In this document: positions 25,813 to 36,600 of the stretch, piece after piece
Numbering within the stretch: the stretch's first letter is position 1
Layout of the letters: each line of letters begins with the position of its first letter
Source: Bacteroidota bacterium
Lineage (GTDB): Bacteria; Bacteroidota; Bacteroidia; Flavobacteriales_D; Crocinitomicaceae
Direction: 5' to 3'
Assembly (NCBI GenBank): GCA_030148165.1
Contig: JASBTZ010000003.1
Location: forward strand, 620,001 to 684,000
Length of the DNA: 64,000 nucleotides
Translations under genes and position numbers: made by a program
Notes under the pieces: generated by a model
Told to the model about the DNA's origin: nothing
Seen by the model: the letters and a program-made list of their open reading frames with translations, nothing else
The model's database searches: none

Positions 25813-28800
25813 GAATTCCTCATTTGTTTCTTTAATTTTCGCTCCTGCCACATAGAATACCATACCGGTATCATGAATAGTGTGATTATTGAAACCATCA
25901 TACCCCCAAAAGCAGGAATAGCCATTGGAACCATAATATCTGCTCCCCTTCCTGTTGATGTTAATATCGGAATTAATGACAAAATAGTAGTTGCAGAGGT
26001 CATTAAGCATGGTCTAATTCTCCGCTTACCAGCTATTAATACCGATTTTCTTACCTCTTCAACAGTCTGTGGTTTTTGCTCGTCAAACACCTGATTTAGA
26101 TAAGTGCTCATTACAACACCATTGTCGTCGACAATTCCAAACAAAGCAATAAATCCAACCCAAACGGCGACACTTAGATTAATTGTCCCCATCTGAAAGA
26201 GGTCGCGTAAATTAGTGTCGAATACCTCAAAGTTCATGAACCAATCCTGACCGTATAACCAAATCATAATAAAACCACCAGCAAATGCAATAATGAGATC
26301 ACTGAATATCATGGTGGTAATCAGTACAGATCTTAATTCAAAATACAAAACCAGGAAAATTAATAACAGCGCAATCGGAATGAGAATGGCCAGCTTCTTC
26401 TCTGCCCTGACCTGATTTTCGTAGCTGCCAGAAAACTCGAACGTGATTCCGGCCGGAACTCGTAACTTCTTTTCACTAATCAGTTGGTCAATCTTTTTCT
26501 GAGCATTTTCTACCACATCGACCTCGGCCTGATCATCCTCTTTATCAAAAAGAACATAGCCCTGAAGAAAGGTGTTTTCGCTCTTAATTACCTGAGGACC
26601 CTTTACGTATTCAATGTCAGCTACTTCTTTTAATGGAATCTGAGTCTCATGTGAACCAGGAATAAGAATGTCCTCTATCATACTAGGTTCATCCCTGTAT
26701 TCTCTGGCGTAGCGTAATCTAACTGCATACCGTTCCCTTCCTTCAACTGTGACGGTATTCACCATGCCTCCAACAGCTACTTCAATATAGTGCTGTACGG
26801 ATCGAATAGAAAGTCCATATCTCGCCAGTGCTTTCCGATCAAGATTGATTTCAATGTACGGCTTACCAACTATCCGATCGGCGAAAACGGCTTCTTCTTT
26901 TACTCCATCAACATCTTTTAGAATTTTCTCTAACTCATAACCGAAGGATTGAATGGTATCGAGATGTGGTCCTTTTATCTTAATCCCCATGGGCGCTCTC
27001 ATACCGGTTTGAAGCATTACGAGTCGCGTTTCAATCGGCTGAAGTTTTGGAGCTGAAGTAACGCCCGGCAGTTGAATCTGGGCAATTTCCTTCCAAATAT
27101 CATCCGGAGAATGAATGTGATCTCTCCAATTACGAAAGTACTTACCATTCTTGTCAGGAACTAACTCTCCCAAACTATCCCGTTGATATGTTCCATCGTC
27201 ATTTACTGCAAATCGAAGTCGCTTACCGTCTTCATCCGTAAGGTATTCAGGTTTGTAATTAATAATATTCTCGAACATGGAAATCGGAGCTGGATCCAAT
27301 GGGCTTTCTACCCTACCCAGTTTACCAACAACGCTTTCAACCTCCGGAATAGCAGAAACCGCCATGTCGAGTTGAGCAACTATTTCTTTGTTCTCCTCTA
27401 TTCCAGCATGAGGCATAGAGGTCGGCATAAGTAAGAACCCTCCTTCATCAAGTGCCGGCATAAACTCTTCTCCAACACCCGGGAAAACATTATTTAAACT
27501 GGTCCATGTTTTACTTGATTCTATGTCTTCATTTTCAAGTCCAAAAACGCCTTTGACTCCTTGCCAACTGAATAAGCCGAAGATTACAATCACAAACGGT
27601 ATTGCCAGGAATTTCCACTTATTATTTAAACACCAGGAAAGAATGCGTTCATAATTGATGATTATAAGCCAGAAGAAGCCAATTACTGAACCGATCAACG
27701 CGGCTGTGAATAGAAAATTAATGAAGTCACTTTTCATTGGCCCCATCGGCAACCAGTGTTGCGAAAGAATCCACGAGACAATCAGCGAGTAAACACCTAT
27801 CTGAATGTGCTGTCCGTATTTCTCAAGAGGTCGTATTACGCCCTGCGCTATCATTCCCGTCGCCCCAACAGCTATCAATAAATACCCTGCCCACGCGTAG
27901 TAGAACAATAGAACGATTCCTAAAACAATAGCAGCTGCATTTAAGATGGTCTTGGATAAGTTCTTTCTGACTTTGATAGAAAACAACCAGTGAGCAAAAG
28001 GTGGAAGTAGCGTTAACGCAAGAATAATAGAAGCAACAAGTGCAAATGTTTTGGTATAAGCAAGCGGACGAAACAACTTACCTTCCGCTGCTTCCATTGC
28101 AAAGACGGGAATAAAACTAATGATTGTACTTACCACTGCTGTCGTGACGGCTGAAGCAACTTCAGTCGTAGCGGTGTAAATCGTTTCCAGTAAATTCGCT
28201 TTCGGACCATTTCGTTCCATATGCCTGAGCATATTCTCCGAGAGAACAATTCCCATATCAGCTATGGTACCAATAGCGATCGCAATACCCGATAGTGCAA
28301 CAATATTAGCGTCGACCCCCAGGTATCTCATTCCAATAAAGGCTATCAGCACAGCCAGCGGTATAAGACTGGAGATCAAAAGACTTGCCCTTAAATTGAG
28401 GACCATCAATAAAATAACGATGATCGTAATTATTATTTCTTCGGATAATGCGCTTTCCAGCGTACCGAGTGTTTCCTGAATCAACTCAGATCGATCATAA
28501 AATGGAACGATGGTTACTTTACTTGTTCGTCCGTCTTCTAGTTTCTTTTCCGGCAATCCTTTAGAAAGCGTCGCGATCTGCTCCTTGACCTGGTTGATCA
28601 CATCCAGTGGGTTTGCACCGTATCTGGAGACGACTACTCCTCCTACTGCCTCGGATCCTTCCTTATCCAGAGCGCCTCTTCTCGGAGCTGGTCCAAGCGT
28701 AACATGTGCTACATCTTTAATTCTGATCGGCACATTATCCGCTTCACGGATCACGCTTTCTTCAATATCCGAAACCGATTTAATGTAGCCTAAGCCGCGT

Positions 28801-29546
28801 ACCAGGTATTCGACCCGATTAATTTCAATCGTCTTCGCTCCAACGTCAATATTGCTGTTTTGGAGGGCTTTCATCACTTGAGGAATCGTGACATGATGCG
28901 CTTTCAAAGCGGCCGGATCGAGATCAACCTGATACTCTTTAACAAAGCCCCCAATGGAAGCCACTTCTGAAACACCTTCGACTGATGACAGGCTGTATTT
29001 AACCGAATAATCCTGAATAGATCGCAACTCCTGAGGACCCCAACCACCCGTTGGATTACCATTTTCATCCCTTCCCTCAAGTGTGTACCAGTATATCTGA
29101 CCCAGCGCGGTTGCATCCGGACCCAGCGTCGGCTGAACTCCTTCAGGCAAGGTGCCAGATGGCAATGAATTTAATTTCTCCAGTATGCGGGATCGACTCC
29201 AATAGAACTCCACATCCTCATCAAAGATGATGTAGATCGATGAAAACCCGAACATCGAGCTACTCCGTATCGTCTTCACCCCCGGAACCCCAAGTAAAGT
29301 TGTTGTTAAAGGATAGGTGATTTGATCTTCAACATCCTGAGGTGATCGTCCCATCCACTCGGTGAATACGATTTGCTGATTCTCGCCAATATCGGGTATG
29401 GCATCCACTGCCACCGGATCCCGTGGATACCAGTCACTTTTCCAGCTAAATGGTGCAACGGCAATTCCCCAGCCTACTGTCACTATCAATAGCAACAGCG
29501 CCACAAGCTTGTTTTCGAGAAAAAACCGTATGATTTTATTTAGCAT
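25809..29546 (-). CDS. CusA/CzcA-family heavy-metal RND efflux pump
   Basis: A 1245-residue inner-membrane proton antiporter, longer than the usual about 1040. Typical features: N-terminal helix then DAIPDIGENQQIVFTEW, the TM4 region IAIAIGTIADMGIVLSEN with the proton-relay Asp and Glu, two large periplasmic domains, and a C-terminal FIALFGIVDDNGVVMSTYL. The extra length lies in the middle, where additional membrane segments (about 540-660) and a DEDGKRLRF insertion appear before the second half. Metal type (copper/silver against zinc/cobalt) cannot be fixed by eye, though the HMA/CSMHP-bearing adaptor favours copper. The operon order is pump, channel, adaptor. Confidence 0.88.
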   Translation of the reverse strand: MLNKIIRFFLENKLVALLLLIVTVGWGIAVAPFSWKSDWYPRDPVAVDAIPDIGENQQIVFTEWMGRSPQDVEDQITYPLTTTLLGVPGVKTIRSSSMFGFSSIYIIFDEDVEFYWSRSRILEKLNSLPSGTLPEGVQPTLGPDATALGQIYWYTLEGRDENGNPTGGWGPQELRSIQDYSVKYSLSSVEGVSEVASIGGFVKEYQVDLDPAALKAHHVTIPQVMKALQNSNIDVGAKTIEINRVEYLVRGLGYIKSVSDIEESVIREADNVPIRIKDVAHVTLGPAPRRGALDKEGSEAVGGVVVSRYGANPLDVINQVKEQIATLSKGLPEKKLEDGRTSKVTIVPFYDRSELIQETLGTLESALSEEIIITIIVILLMVLNLRASLLISSLIPLAVLIAFIGMRYLGVDANIVALSGIAIAIGTIADMGIVLSENMLRHMERNGPKANLLETIYTATTEVASAVTTAVVSTIISFIPVFAMEAAEGKLFRPLAYTKTFALVASIILALTLLPPFAHWLFSIKVRKNLSKTILNAAAIVLGIVLLFYYAWAGYLLIAVGATGMIAQGVIRPLEKYGQHIQIGVYSLIVSWILSQHWLPMGPMKSDFINFLFTAALIGSVIGFFWLIIINYERILSWCLNNKWKFLAIPFVIVIFGLFSWQGVKGVFGLENEDIESSKTWTSLNNVFPGVGEEFMPALDEGGFLLMPTSMPHAGIEENKEIVAQLDMAVSAIPEVESVVGKLGRVESPLDPAPISMFENIINYKPEYLTDEDGKRLRFAVNDDGTYQRDSLGELVPDKNGKYFRNWRDHIHSPDDIWKEIAQIQLPGVTSAPKLQPIETRLVMLQTGMRAPMGIKIKGPHLDTIQSFGYELEKILKDVDGVKEEAVFADRIVGKPYIEINLDRKALARYGLSIRSVQHYIEVAVGGMVNTVTVEGRERYAVRLRYAREYRDEPSMIEDILIPGSHETQIPLKEVADIEYVKGPQVIKSENTFLQGYVLFDKEDDQAEVDVVENAQKKIDQLISEKKLRVPAGITFEFSGSYENQVRAEKKLAILIPIALLLIFLVLYFELRSVLITTMIFSDLIIAFAGGFIMIWLYGQDWFMNFEVFDTNLRDLFQMGTINLSVAVWVGFIALFGIVDDNGVVMSTYLNQVFDEQKPQTVEEVRKSVLIAGKRRIRPCLMTSATTILSLIPILTSTGRGADIMVPMAIPAFGGMMVSIITLFMIPVWYSMWQERKLKKQMRNS

Positions 29547-29608
29547 ATGGAATAATTCTATTCATCATCAATTCCATGAAAGTAACGAATAGGATTCATA
29601 ATTTGAAC

Positions 29609-29980
29609 TTAATCCAGAAAATGCAGCATATCCTGTGGATTGGACATGAAAACTACGCGTTCGCCTTTCATGACAATAGGGGCTCTGAGTATATCCGGAT
29701 TGTTTCGAATCATCTTTAACCAATCGTGATCCTCGAGATCATCAAGATCATCGTACTTGCGCATGAAATCCGAATCATCTTTATTGACTAACTCGTTTAT
29801 GCTGATCCCCATTCGCTTCGCAATCTCTACCCAATGCGTGTCTGACAAATGTCCATGTGCCAAGTCGATCTCGTGGATTGGAAGCTCTTCCGTGTTCGCA
29901 TAAGCGATGATCTTCTTACCGGTCTCTTCATTGGAGTTGTGTATGATCGTGATCTCTTTATCTGTATTCGCAAATTCCAT
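29609..29980 (-). CDS. ArsC/Spx-like thioredoxin-fold protein lacking active-site Cys
   Basis: A 123-residue protein with the ArsC/Spx/YffB fold pattern: N-terminal strand ITIIHNSNEETGKKIIAYA, then LPIHEIDL, a helical middle (GISINELVNKD...) and the family end ILRAPIVMKGERVVFMSNPQDML. In this family the first loop normally holds a catalytic Cys (C-x-x-S/C); here it reads NSNEET with no Cys, and the whole protein has none. It is therefore not an arsenate reductase. It may be a regulatory or binding homologue. It sits 62 bases upstream of the CusA-like gene, with an FNR-like palindrome before it, and is likely the first gene of that operon. Confidence 0.75.
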   Translation of the reverse strand: MEFANTDKEITIIHNSNEETGKKIIAYANTEELPIHEIDLAHGHLSDTHWVEIAKRMGISINELVNKDDSDFMRKYDDLDDLEDHDWLKMIRNNPDILRAPIVMKGERVVFMSNPQDMLHFLD

Positions 29981-30030
29981 AACGGATAGTATTTATTTTG
30001 AAACAATAGTATTCGATAATCAAGCAAGAT

Positions 30031-30050
30031 AAAATGATCTACATCATTTT
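30031..30050. promoter_or_regulatory. CRP/FNR-like palindrome, copy 2
   Basis: AAAATGAT-CTAC-ATCATTTT is a perfect inverted repeat, 51 bases upstream of the ArsC-like start at 29980. Its core ATGAT-N4-ATCAT matches the site at 17243-17258 before the barrel genes. Confidence 0.5.
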
Positions 30051-30081
30051 TCAAAAAAAAAAGCCCCGATCTCTCGGGGCT
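30050..30081 (-). terminator. Intrinsic terminator of the 30092-32131 gene
   Basis: AGCCCCGA-TCTC-TCGGGGCT (30062-30081) followed, on the minus strand, by a run of ten T. It lies 10 bases after the stop codon of the secreted NHL-like protein. Confidence 0.85.
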
Positions 30082-30091
30082 CTATGTTGAA

Positions 30092-32131
30092 TTATTTGAT
30101 TGTTAATTTATAGGTTTCGGATCGCGTCTCTCCGGAGACAATGTTCACAAAATAAATTCCTGATTGTACGTCCAGGTCCAGTTGAGCCGAATATCCGTCA
30201 ATTGATTGAGTAGCGATGATCTTCCCGTTAACATCGGAAACCTCAACGATTCCTTCAACCTGATTGGCTACATGTACATTGAATGATCCAGCACTTGGGT
30301 TTGGATAAACATTGATCTCATAGGTCAATTCGTTCAATCCAAGATCTGCTGTTTCCAACTTATAAACACCATCAGAGTTTCCATCAACGAACCAGATGCG
30401 TCCGTCAGGACCAATCTTAATTCCCTGAACGCTATTCAATCCTGTACTAATACGCTCAAGCTCGGTCGCTGGCATATTTGTTATGTCATAAATAATGATC
30501 TCTCCAGTCTGGTATTCACTGATGATCATTCGATTATCGATCACGTCAATTCCAGCTGGCTTATCCAGACCACTTAACACCAATTCCTGCGTATATCCTG
30601 TAATTTCAAGATATTCAGCAATCGGTTCGTTCATTGGATAGTTCGGAGTACCACCCTGGTCAGAACCAGTTGTGATATCAATTCGGATAACGCGCTGGTT
30701 ACCATGATCAACTACATATATCCACTGATTGTCTTCGTCAAGAACACAGTGACTTACGATCACATTATTTGGATCTTTAGCAATCACGTCATCTGAATAA
30801 CGATGAACAATTGCATCTCCGTGGAATGAATTTCCAGGGCCGTGATCTTCTGCGAAGTCATATCGTACAACATCACCTGTATAACCGTCTGTTACCCAAA
30901 AAACATTGTCAACCTCAGCAGCTATACCTTGTGAATAAGGACTTAGGTGAAGCATGTCCAGGTGACTTCCGTTTCCACCTGATGGTTGCGCATAAACTGC
31001 CATGTTACTAGACCAAAGTGATGGTCCTGTAAATGCAGCTCCACCATTGTGATTCGCATCGTAAACACCTGGTGAGTTTGCCCAGTTACTGTTCTGACTA
31101 AATGCTAAACCTGTAGGAAGCGACATAAAGTGCCACGCGTTTCCGTCCTGTTTCCAAACTGAATTTTGTGTAGGTTCTCCGGCATCGTAAATAGTTACCG
31201 TACTACCGCCTGAAGGTTCTGTACCACGATTTATTACCCAAAGTTCTTTATTGGATAATACAGGATGAAAATCTAAATCCGTTGGATCATTTACCTGATT
31301 CGATGGTCCTGCTACCTGATCAACCGTAACTGTTGCCCCAATGTAACCGTCGAGATAATTTGGTCTTCCCGGACCTGCTTCCACGATTGCATTTAAGGTG
31401 TCATTGGCGTTATTTTGATCAGCATTTCCACCATTGATGTTGTCTGCCCAAACCTGGATGATGTAAACACCATTCGTTGGGATACTTATTGGAATGCTGT
31501 GCGCTACGTCTTCATCCATGTAATTCGCTAATGAAGTTCCTGTTACACTATGCGTATTTACCGCCCCACCGTCAATGGTATAGTTAAGATCATACGAGGT
31601 AACTGTTGTTGTTCCTCCGTTAAATACATGAGCATCAAGGTTGTACGAACCAACGGTTATATAACTGTATAGGTTTGATTTAAAAACCGAAAGGTCATAA
31701 GCAGGTGGTTCTGCCGCGGTAAAAGTAAATGTTGCACCTAATCCGATTCCATCGAATGTTTCTATCTGAAATCCGTTGACAAAGATCTCGAAGGTAAATC
31801 CTCCGTCTCCCCAGTCGTCTGTGTAAACCAGATCATATTGCTGACCATCGAGCAGACACCATGGTCCTTCATTCACCTGAATGTTATCACCGTACCCACC
31901 CGGTGTTTGATTCTGAAGACCTGCTCCATTGCAACCAACAGCAGGATTTCCTCCTTCATCGATCATTCCGGTTCCGCAAGCATTTCCGGATGGCAGCAAT
32001 TGCCAGTATCCTTCGTATCCCCAGTCATCGGTATGGACAATCATTGTTACTTCGACTTCTCCTGCTCCGCATTGAGCCAAAGAAATACCACTTAGCAGTA
32101 AGCTAAGGACTAATAGTCCTAGTTTTTTCAT
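30092..32131 (-). CDS. Secreted NHL-type propeller protein with T9SS type A domain
   Basis: A 679-residue protein with a signal peptide (LGLLVLSLLLSGISLAQ). Residues about 20-130 form a beta domain with repeated DDWGYEG/TDDWGDGGF motifs; about 140-250 a CARDB-like domain (YDLSVFKSNL..., ADNINGGNADQNNAND); about 270-590 a beta-propeller with NHL-like phrases (ELWVINRG, NQWIYVVDHGNQRVIRID, RIWFVDGNSDGVYKL). The end carries the canonical T9SS type A sorting domain (INVYPNPSAGSF, VSDVNGKII, QSGIYFVNIV, LTIK). It is exported and cell-surface attached or released. A ligand or substrate is not evident. Confidence 0.85.
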   Translation of the reverse strand: MKKLGLLVLSLLLSGISLAQCGAGEVEVTMIVHTDDWGYEGYWQLLPSGNACGTGMIDEGGNPAVGCNGAGLQNQTPGGYGDNIQVNEGPWCLLDGQQYDLVYTDDWGDGGFTFEIFVNGFQIETFDGIGLGATFTFTAAEPPAYDLSVFKSNLYSYITVGSYNLDAHVFNGGTTTVTSYDLNYTIDGGAVNTHSVTGTSLANYMDEDVAHSIPISIPTNGVYIIQVWADNINGGNADQNNANDTLNAIVEAGPGRPNYLDGYIGATVTVDQVAGPSNQVNDPTDLDFHPVLSNKELWVINRGTEPSGGSTVTIYDAGEPTQNSVWKQDGNAWHFMSLPTGLAFSQNSNWANSPGVYDANHNGGAAFTGPSLWSSNMAVYAQPSGGNGSHLDMLHLSPYSQGIAAEVDNVFWVTDGYTGDVVRYDFAEDHGPGNSFHGDAIVHRYSDDVIAKDPNNVIVSHCVLDEDNQWIYVVDHGNQRVIRIDITTGSDQGGTPNYPMNEPIAEYLEITGYTQELVLSGLDKPAGIDVIDNRMIISEYQTGEIIIYDITNMPATELERISTGLNSVQGIKIGPDGRIWFVDGNSDGVYKLETADLGLNELTYEINVYPNPSAGSFNVHVANQVEGIVEVSDVNGKIIATQSIDGYSAQLDLDVQSGIYFVNIVSGETRSETYKLTIK

Positions 32132-32238
32132 AATAAAATTGTGTTATAAGGTTCGCTGCAATATACGATCAAAACTCTGATTAACGAAATGAGAAATGGC
32201 CGTTTCATTGGATTCCTAGTCCGATCGTGTTAATTAGG

Positions 32239-32271
32239 GTTCAATTATAATTGTGTATCTTTCAATTGAAC
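32239..32271 (+). promoter_or_regulatory. Inverted repeat around a probable promoter of the 32305 gene
   Basis: GTTCAATT (32239-32246) and AATTGAAC (32264-32271) are exact inverted repeats 17 nt apart. They enclose TATCTTTC (32256-32263), 7 of 8 matches to the TAnnTTTG -7 box, about 40 bases before the start codon. Confidence 0.4.
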
Positions 32272-32304
32272 AACACATTGACTAACAATCACTAAACTAC
32301 TATC

Positions 32305-33645
32305 ATGAAATCAAGTATTCTTGCGCTACTTCTATTATACGCACCTTTTTGTTTTTCTCAGATTAACTGGGATACACCTATGGATGTTTCAGCTTCCTCT
32401 TCTTACGGAAACAACTATCCGCGAATCGTCATGACCGGAATGGATACACCGGTTGTTTCCTGGAGTGATGGCGACAATATGTTCCTCGCACGATGGAACG
32501 GATCTTCCTTCGATACTCCCCAAATGGTTAATCCCGGTTCGGTTACAACAGCGGGACAAAGCTGGATGGGGCCCGATATTGCTTCAAAAGGTGACACCTT
32601 ATACGCTGTTTACAAGCAAACTCCTGAAATTCAAACCACCAGTTATGTGTGGTGTGTTTCTTCCTTTGATGGTGGTGCAACATTAAATACTCCTGTCAGA
32701 GTTGATTTTATAGCAGATAGTGTATCGCGTTTCCCAACAGTAACGGTTGATCAAAACGGAAATCCGATCGTGGCTTTTATGAAATTTGATGCTATCTTGA
32801 ATGAAGCACGTTGGGTTGTAGCTCGTTCAAACGATATGGGTCAAAGCTTCAATATCGATGTCAAAGCAAGCGGCTGGAGTGCACCTCTGGCAGAAGTATG
32901 TGACTGTTGTCCGGGTCAGATCGTAAACGATGGTAACAACACCGTTGCCATGCTCTACAGAGATAACAATAGTAATATCAGAGATACCTGGGTTGGAATA
33001 TCTACTGATAACGGAAACAGCTTTACCAGTGGCATGGGTGTAGATCAACAAAACTGGGTAATCAATTCTTGTCCGTCTTCGGGTCCGGATGGATTCATAG
33101 TCGGTGATACATTGTTCACCACTTATATGAGTTCGGCAAGTGGAAATACACGCGTATACTACAACAAATCTTCTATTTCAGCGGGAACAGGTTCACCCGC
33201 AATTGCATTGGATCAAAGTGCGGCAGGGTTAGTAACACAGAACTATCCTCGAACGGACTATTACGGTGGCAGTGCGGCAATCGTCTACCAACAATTCGCT
33301 AATGGTTTAGTTGAATTAGGGTTTGAGTTCACCGAAAATGTATCCGCAGGAATGAATCAATCTCAGCAGATTGTTGACAGTGACTGGGTAAGTCACCCAG
33401 ATGTGGTTCTTGGAAATGGTGTAGTATTTATTGTCTGGCAGGATGATCAGACCGGCACGGTTAAATACCTACGTGGAGACGTAAACAGCACCAGTAGTAT
33501 TGCTGATGTACAGCTGAATACTGAGAAAGAAATTGTAGGTGTCTACGATGTAATGGGAAGGCAAACAAGCTTCAAGTCCAACTCAATTCTGATTGTTTTG
33601 TATAGTGACGGATCGACACAACGTGTCTTTCAGTCGAACGATTAA
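32305..33645 (+). CDS. Secreted sialidase-like (BNR) propeller protein with variant C-terminal module
   Basis: A 446-residue protein with a signal peptide (ILALLLLYAPFCFSQ). Repeats of a sialidase-type propeller are visible (NGSSFDTP, SSFDGGATLNTP, RSNDMGQSFN, STDNGNSFTSG), each an Asp-box-like turn; a CDCCPGQ segment sits midway. Catalytic sialidase residues are not identifiable, so binding rather than hydrolysis is more likely. It lacks a canonical T9SS type A domain and ends instead with a short module (YDVMGRQTSF..., VLYSDGSTQRVF) shared by three other secreted proteins in this window. That module probably acts as an export or anchoring signal. Confidence 0.78.
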   Translation: MKSSILALLLLYAPFCFSQINWDTPMDVSASSSYGNNYPRIVMTGMDTPVVSWSDGDNMFLARWNGSSFDTPQMVNPGSVTTAGQSWMGPDIASKGDTLYAVYKQTPEIQTTSYVWCVSSFDGGATLNTPVRVDFIADSVSRFPTVTVDQNGNPIVAFMKFDAILNEARWVVARSNDMGQSFNIDVKASGWSAPLAEVCDCCPGQIVNDGNNTVAMLYRDNNSNIRDTWVGISTDNGNSFTSGMGVDQQNWVINSCPSSGPDGFIVGDTLFTTYMSSASGNTRVYYNKSSISAGTGSPAIALDQSAAGLVTQNYPRTDYYGGSAAIVYQQFANGLVELGFEFTENVSAGMNQSQQIVDSDWVSHPDVVLGNGVVFIVWQDDQTGTVKYLRGDVNSTSSIADVQLNTEKEIVGVYDVMGRQTSFKSNSILIVLYSDGSTQRVFQSND

Positions 33646-33656
33646 AACAGCGACAA

Positions 33657-36600
33657 TTAATCTTCCTTCACGCCAATGAGATTCACTTTCTCCGTGCGAA
33701 TCAATTCATTGTATGCCGGCAGACCATGATCCCGGATCTTGTGCCATTTCTCAAGTTGCACATTGATCTTACCCGTGATATCATTCTTCACACCGATCAT
33801 TTGTTCGGTTGGACGATAGATTCCCATACTCGCTAAGGAAGCGACGTGCGCCAGCTTGTTATTGAGTTTGATCGGATAGTTCAACATGTCCTGATTACTC
33901 TTCAGTTTCGTTTGATACAATTCCTTTTCAATAGCCGTCATTAGCGAATCCAGACGCTTTCCTTCGTTTATCACCTTCTCGTATTCATCTTTATCGAGAC
34001 GTGCGTTCAAGGCTATAATCTGCCCTTTGATCGTGCGCATGTGACGAATCGCATCGTGTGTTTCATCAAGCTTATTGCGTATCTCTAATAGGAACTCAAA
34101 CTGTGCCTGACGATCTTCCTTCGTCCCTTCACTTCTCGGGTCGTGTAGGATCTCGAATTTCGTTTCAACGCTGTCCTCATCCATAATCAAACGAGCAGTA
34201 TACATACCCGGAGGTGCTTTCGGTCCTTCCAGTGTTCCCCACCACATCAACATGCCGTCAAACTTATCGGCTTTCTCATAGCGCGTGTTCCAGTTGAAAT
34301 GATTCATACCTGTTTCTACTTTCAACTTGCCTTCTTTTTCAGATGCTTTCGTGCTGTACGATCGAATTAACTCACCATCGGAACTATAAAATTTTAAACT
34401 TACGGTCTTTTCTGTCTCCGGAAGATTGAAGTAGAATCGTACGCCATCCGGATGATTCGTTCCGGCTGTTTGAGATTCTTTCCCGTTTCCGCCACCATAA
34501 CCAACTGTCGGGTGAACGGAGAATAAACGCAACTCATCCTTCCCCGTTGATTTTGACAACTCATCCCAAATAACATTCAGATCATCCAGAATCCAGAAGC
34601 TTCTTCCTTGTGTTGCAACGATCAGGTCGTTATCCTTCAACGCCAGATCGGTAATTGGAACCAATGGTAGATTCAACTGAAAAGTTTTCCAGTTCTGACC
34701 TCCATCGGTACTCACATACATCCCGAATTCTGTCCCGCAGTAAAGTAATCCTTTTACTTTACGATCTGCTCGAACCACACGTGTAAAATGGTCTTGTGGA
34801 ATTCCATTTGTTATCAGCTGCCAGGTTTCTCCGTAATCCGCTGTGTAATACAAGTAAGGCTTGTAATCTCCCAATTTGTAACGCGTCGCTGCGACATACA
34901 ATCCTCCTTTTTGGAAAGGATCGACCTCAATGCTGTTGATCTGGGTCCACTCGGGAAGCTTCTTGGGCGTGACATTCTTCCAGTTCTTTCCACCGTCTCT
35001 GGAAACGTGAATCAAACCGTCATCGGAACCACACCACAACAAGTCTTTTTCATACGGTGATTCCGCCGCTGCAAAGATTGTTGCGTAGTACTCTACTCCC
35101 GTATTGTCTTTGGTGATTGGTCCACCCGATGAAACGAGTTTAATAGAATCGTTGCGGCTCAAATCAGGTGAGATGATCTCCCAGCTTTCGCCTCCATTAT
35201 ACGAAACATGTAGGAATTGGGAGCAGGTATACAGCTTATTCGGATCATGTGGTGAGAAGAAGATCGGGAAGTTCCATTGAAAGCGATACTTCATGCCTTC
35301 TGCTCCATAACCGATTGGATTATCCGGCCACACATTGATGGCGCGATTCATTTCTGTGTGATGATTGTAGCGCGTCAGATATCCACCATAGCTTCCTCCA
35401 AAGACAATCTCATTATCCTTGGGATCCGGCGCTAAATGAGCACTCTCCCCTCCTGCTGTTGATTCCCAGTTACGATCTGTAATGAAATAGCGATCTGAAC
35501 GAGAATCTATTCGAATCGTAGAATTATCCTGCTGAGCACCATATACCCGGTAAGGGAAATGATCATCCGTAGTAACCCGATAAAACTGCGCTGTTGGCTG
35601 ATTCATATACGTCGACCAGCTACCGCCACCGTCATAACTTATTTGCGCTCCACCGTCATCTGCGATGATCAGTCTGTTCGGATCTTCCGGTGCGATCCAA
35701 AGATCGTGGTGGTCTCCATGTGGTGCATAGCGCGATTTAAATGTCTTACCGCCATCCTTAGAGACATGGTATGCTACATTCATCACGTACACCTTATTGA
35801 CATCTTTCGAGTCTGCATAAATTTTGGAATAGTACCATGCCCGTTGACGCAAACTTCGATCACTGTTCGTTTTCTGCCAGGTATCTCCACCGTCGTCCGA
35901 ACGGAATACCCCTCCATTATCGTTTTCGATGATTGCCCAGACGCGATCCGGGTCAACAGGTGATACGGTTACACCAATAATTCCGATCGTTCCTTCAGGC
36001 ATGCCTTCTTTGTCCATGAGTGATTCCCATGTAGCACCTCCATCGGTCGATTTCCACAACTCAGAACCATCTCCTCCGGAAGAAAAGTCCCACGGAGTAC
36101 GTCGCACATTCCAGGTAGAAGCATAAATGATCTCCGGATTCACCGGATCCAGAATCAGATCCACGGCCCCACTGCGATTATTCGCAAATAAAATGCGTTT
36201 CCAGGTCGTACCACCGTCGGTCGACTTGTAGACACCACGCTCTTCCGAATCTTTAAACAGATCGCCTAGTACTGCAGCATAAACAATATCCGGATTCTTT
36301 GGGTGCACCCGAACACGTGGAATATGTCTTGAATTCTTGAGTCCGATCGATTTCCAGCTACGCCCACCATCGATGGATTTGTACATGCCTGTTCCCGGAG
36401 AAACGTTTCCACGAACAGTCGTCTCTCCTCCTCCGACATAGATCACATTGCTATGGGAAGGCGAAACCTCAACGGCTCCAATGGAACCACCGAAATAGCC
36501 ATCTGAGATATTCTCCCAGGTAGAGCCACCGTTTTGTGTCCGCCAGACACCTCCGCCGGTTGCCCCCATATAGAAGAGCATCGGTTTACCTTCCACTCCG

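Noticed and set aside
24595-26010. Longer version of the TolC-like gene starting at 26010
   Set aside because: The extra 66 codons overlap CusA coding sequence and lack a signal peptide; ATG 25812 with an ATGA overlap and a signal peptide fits better.
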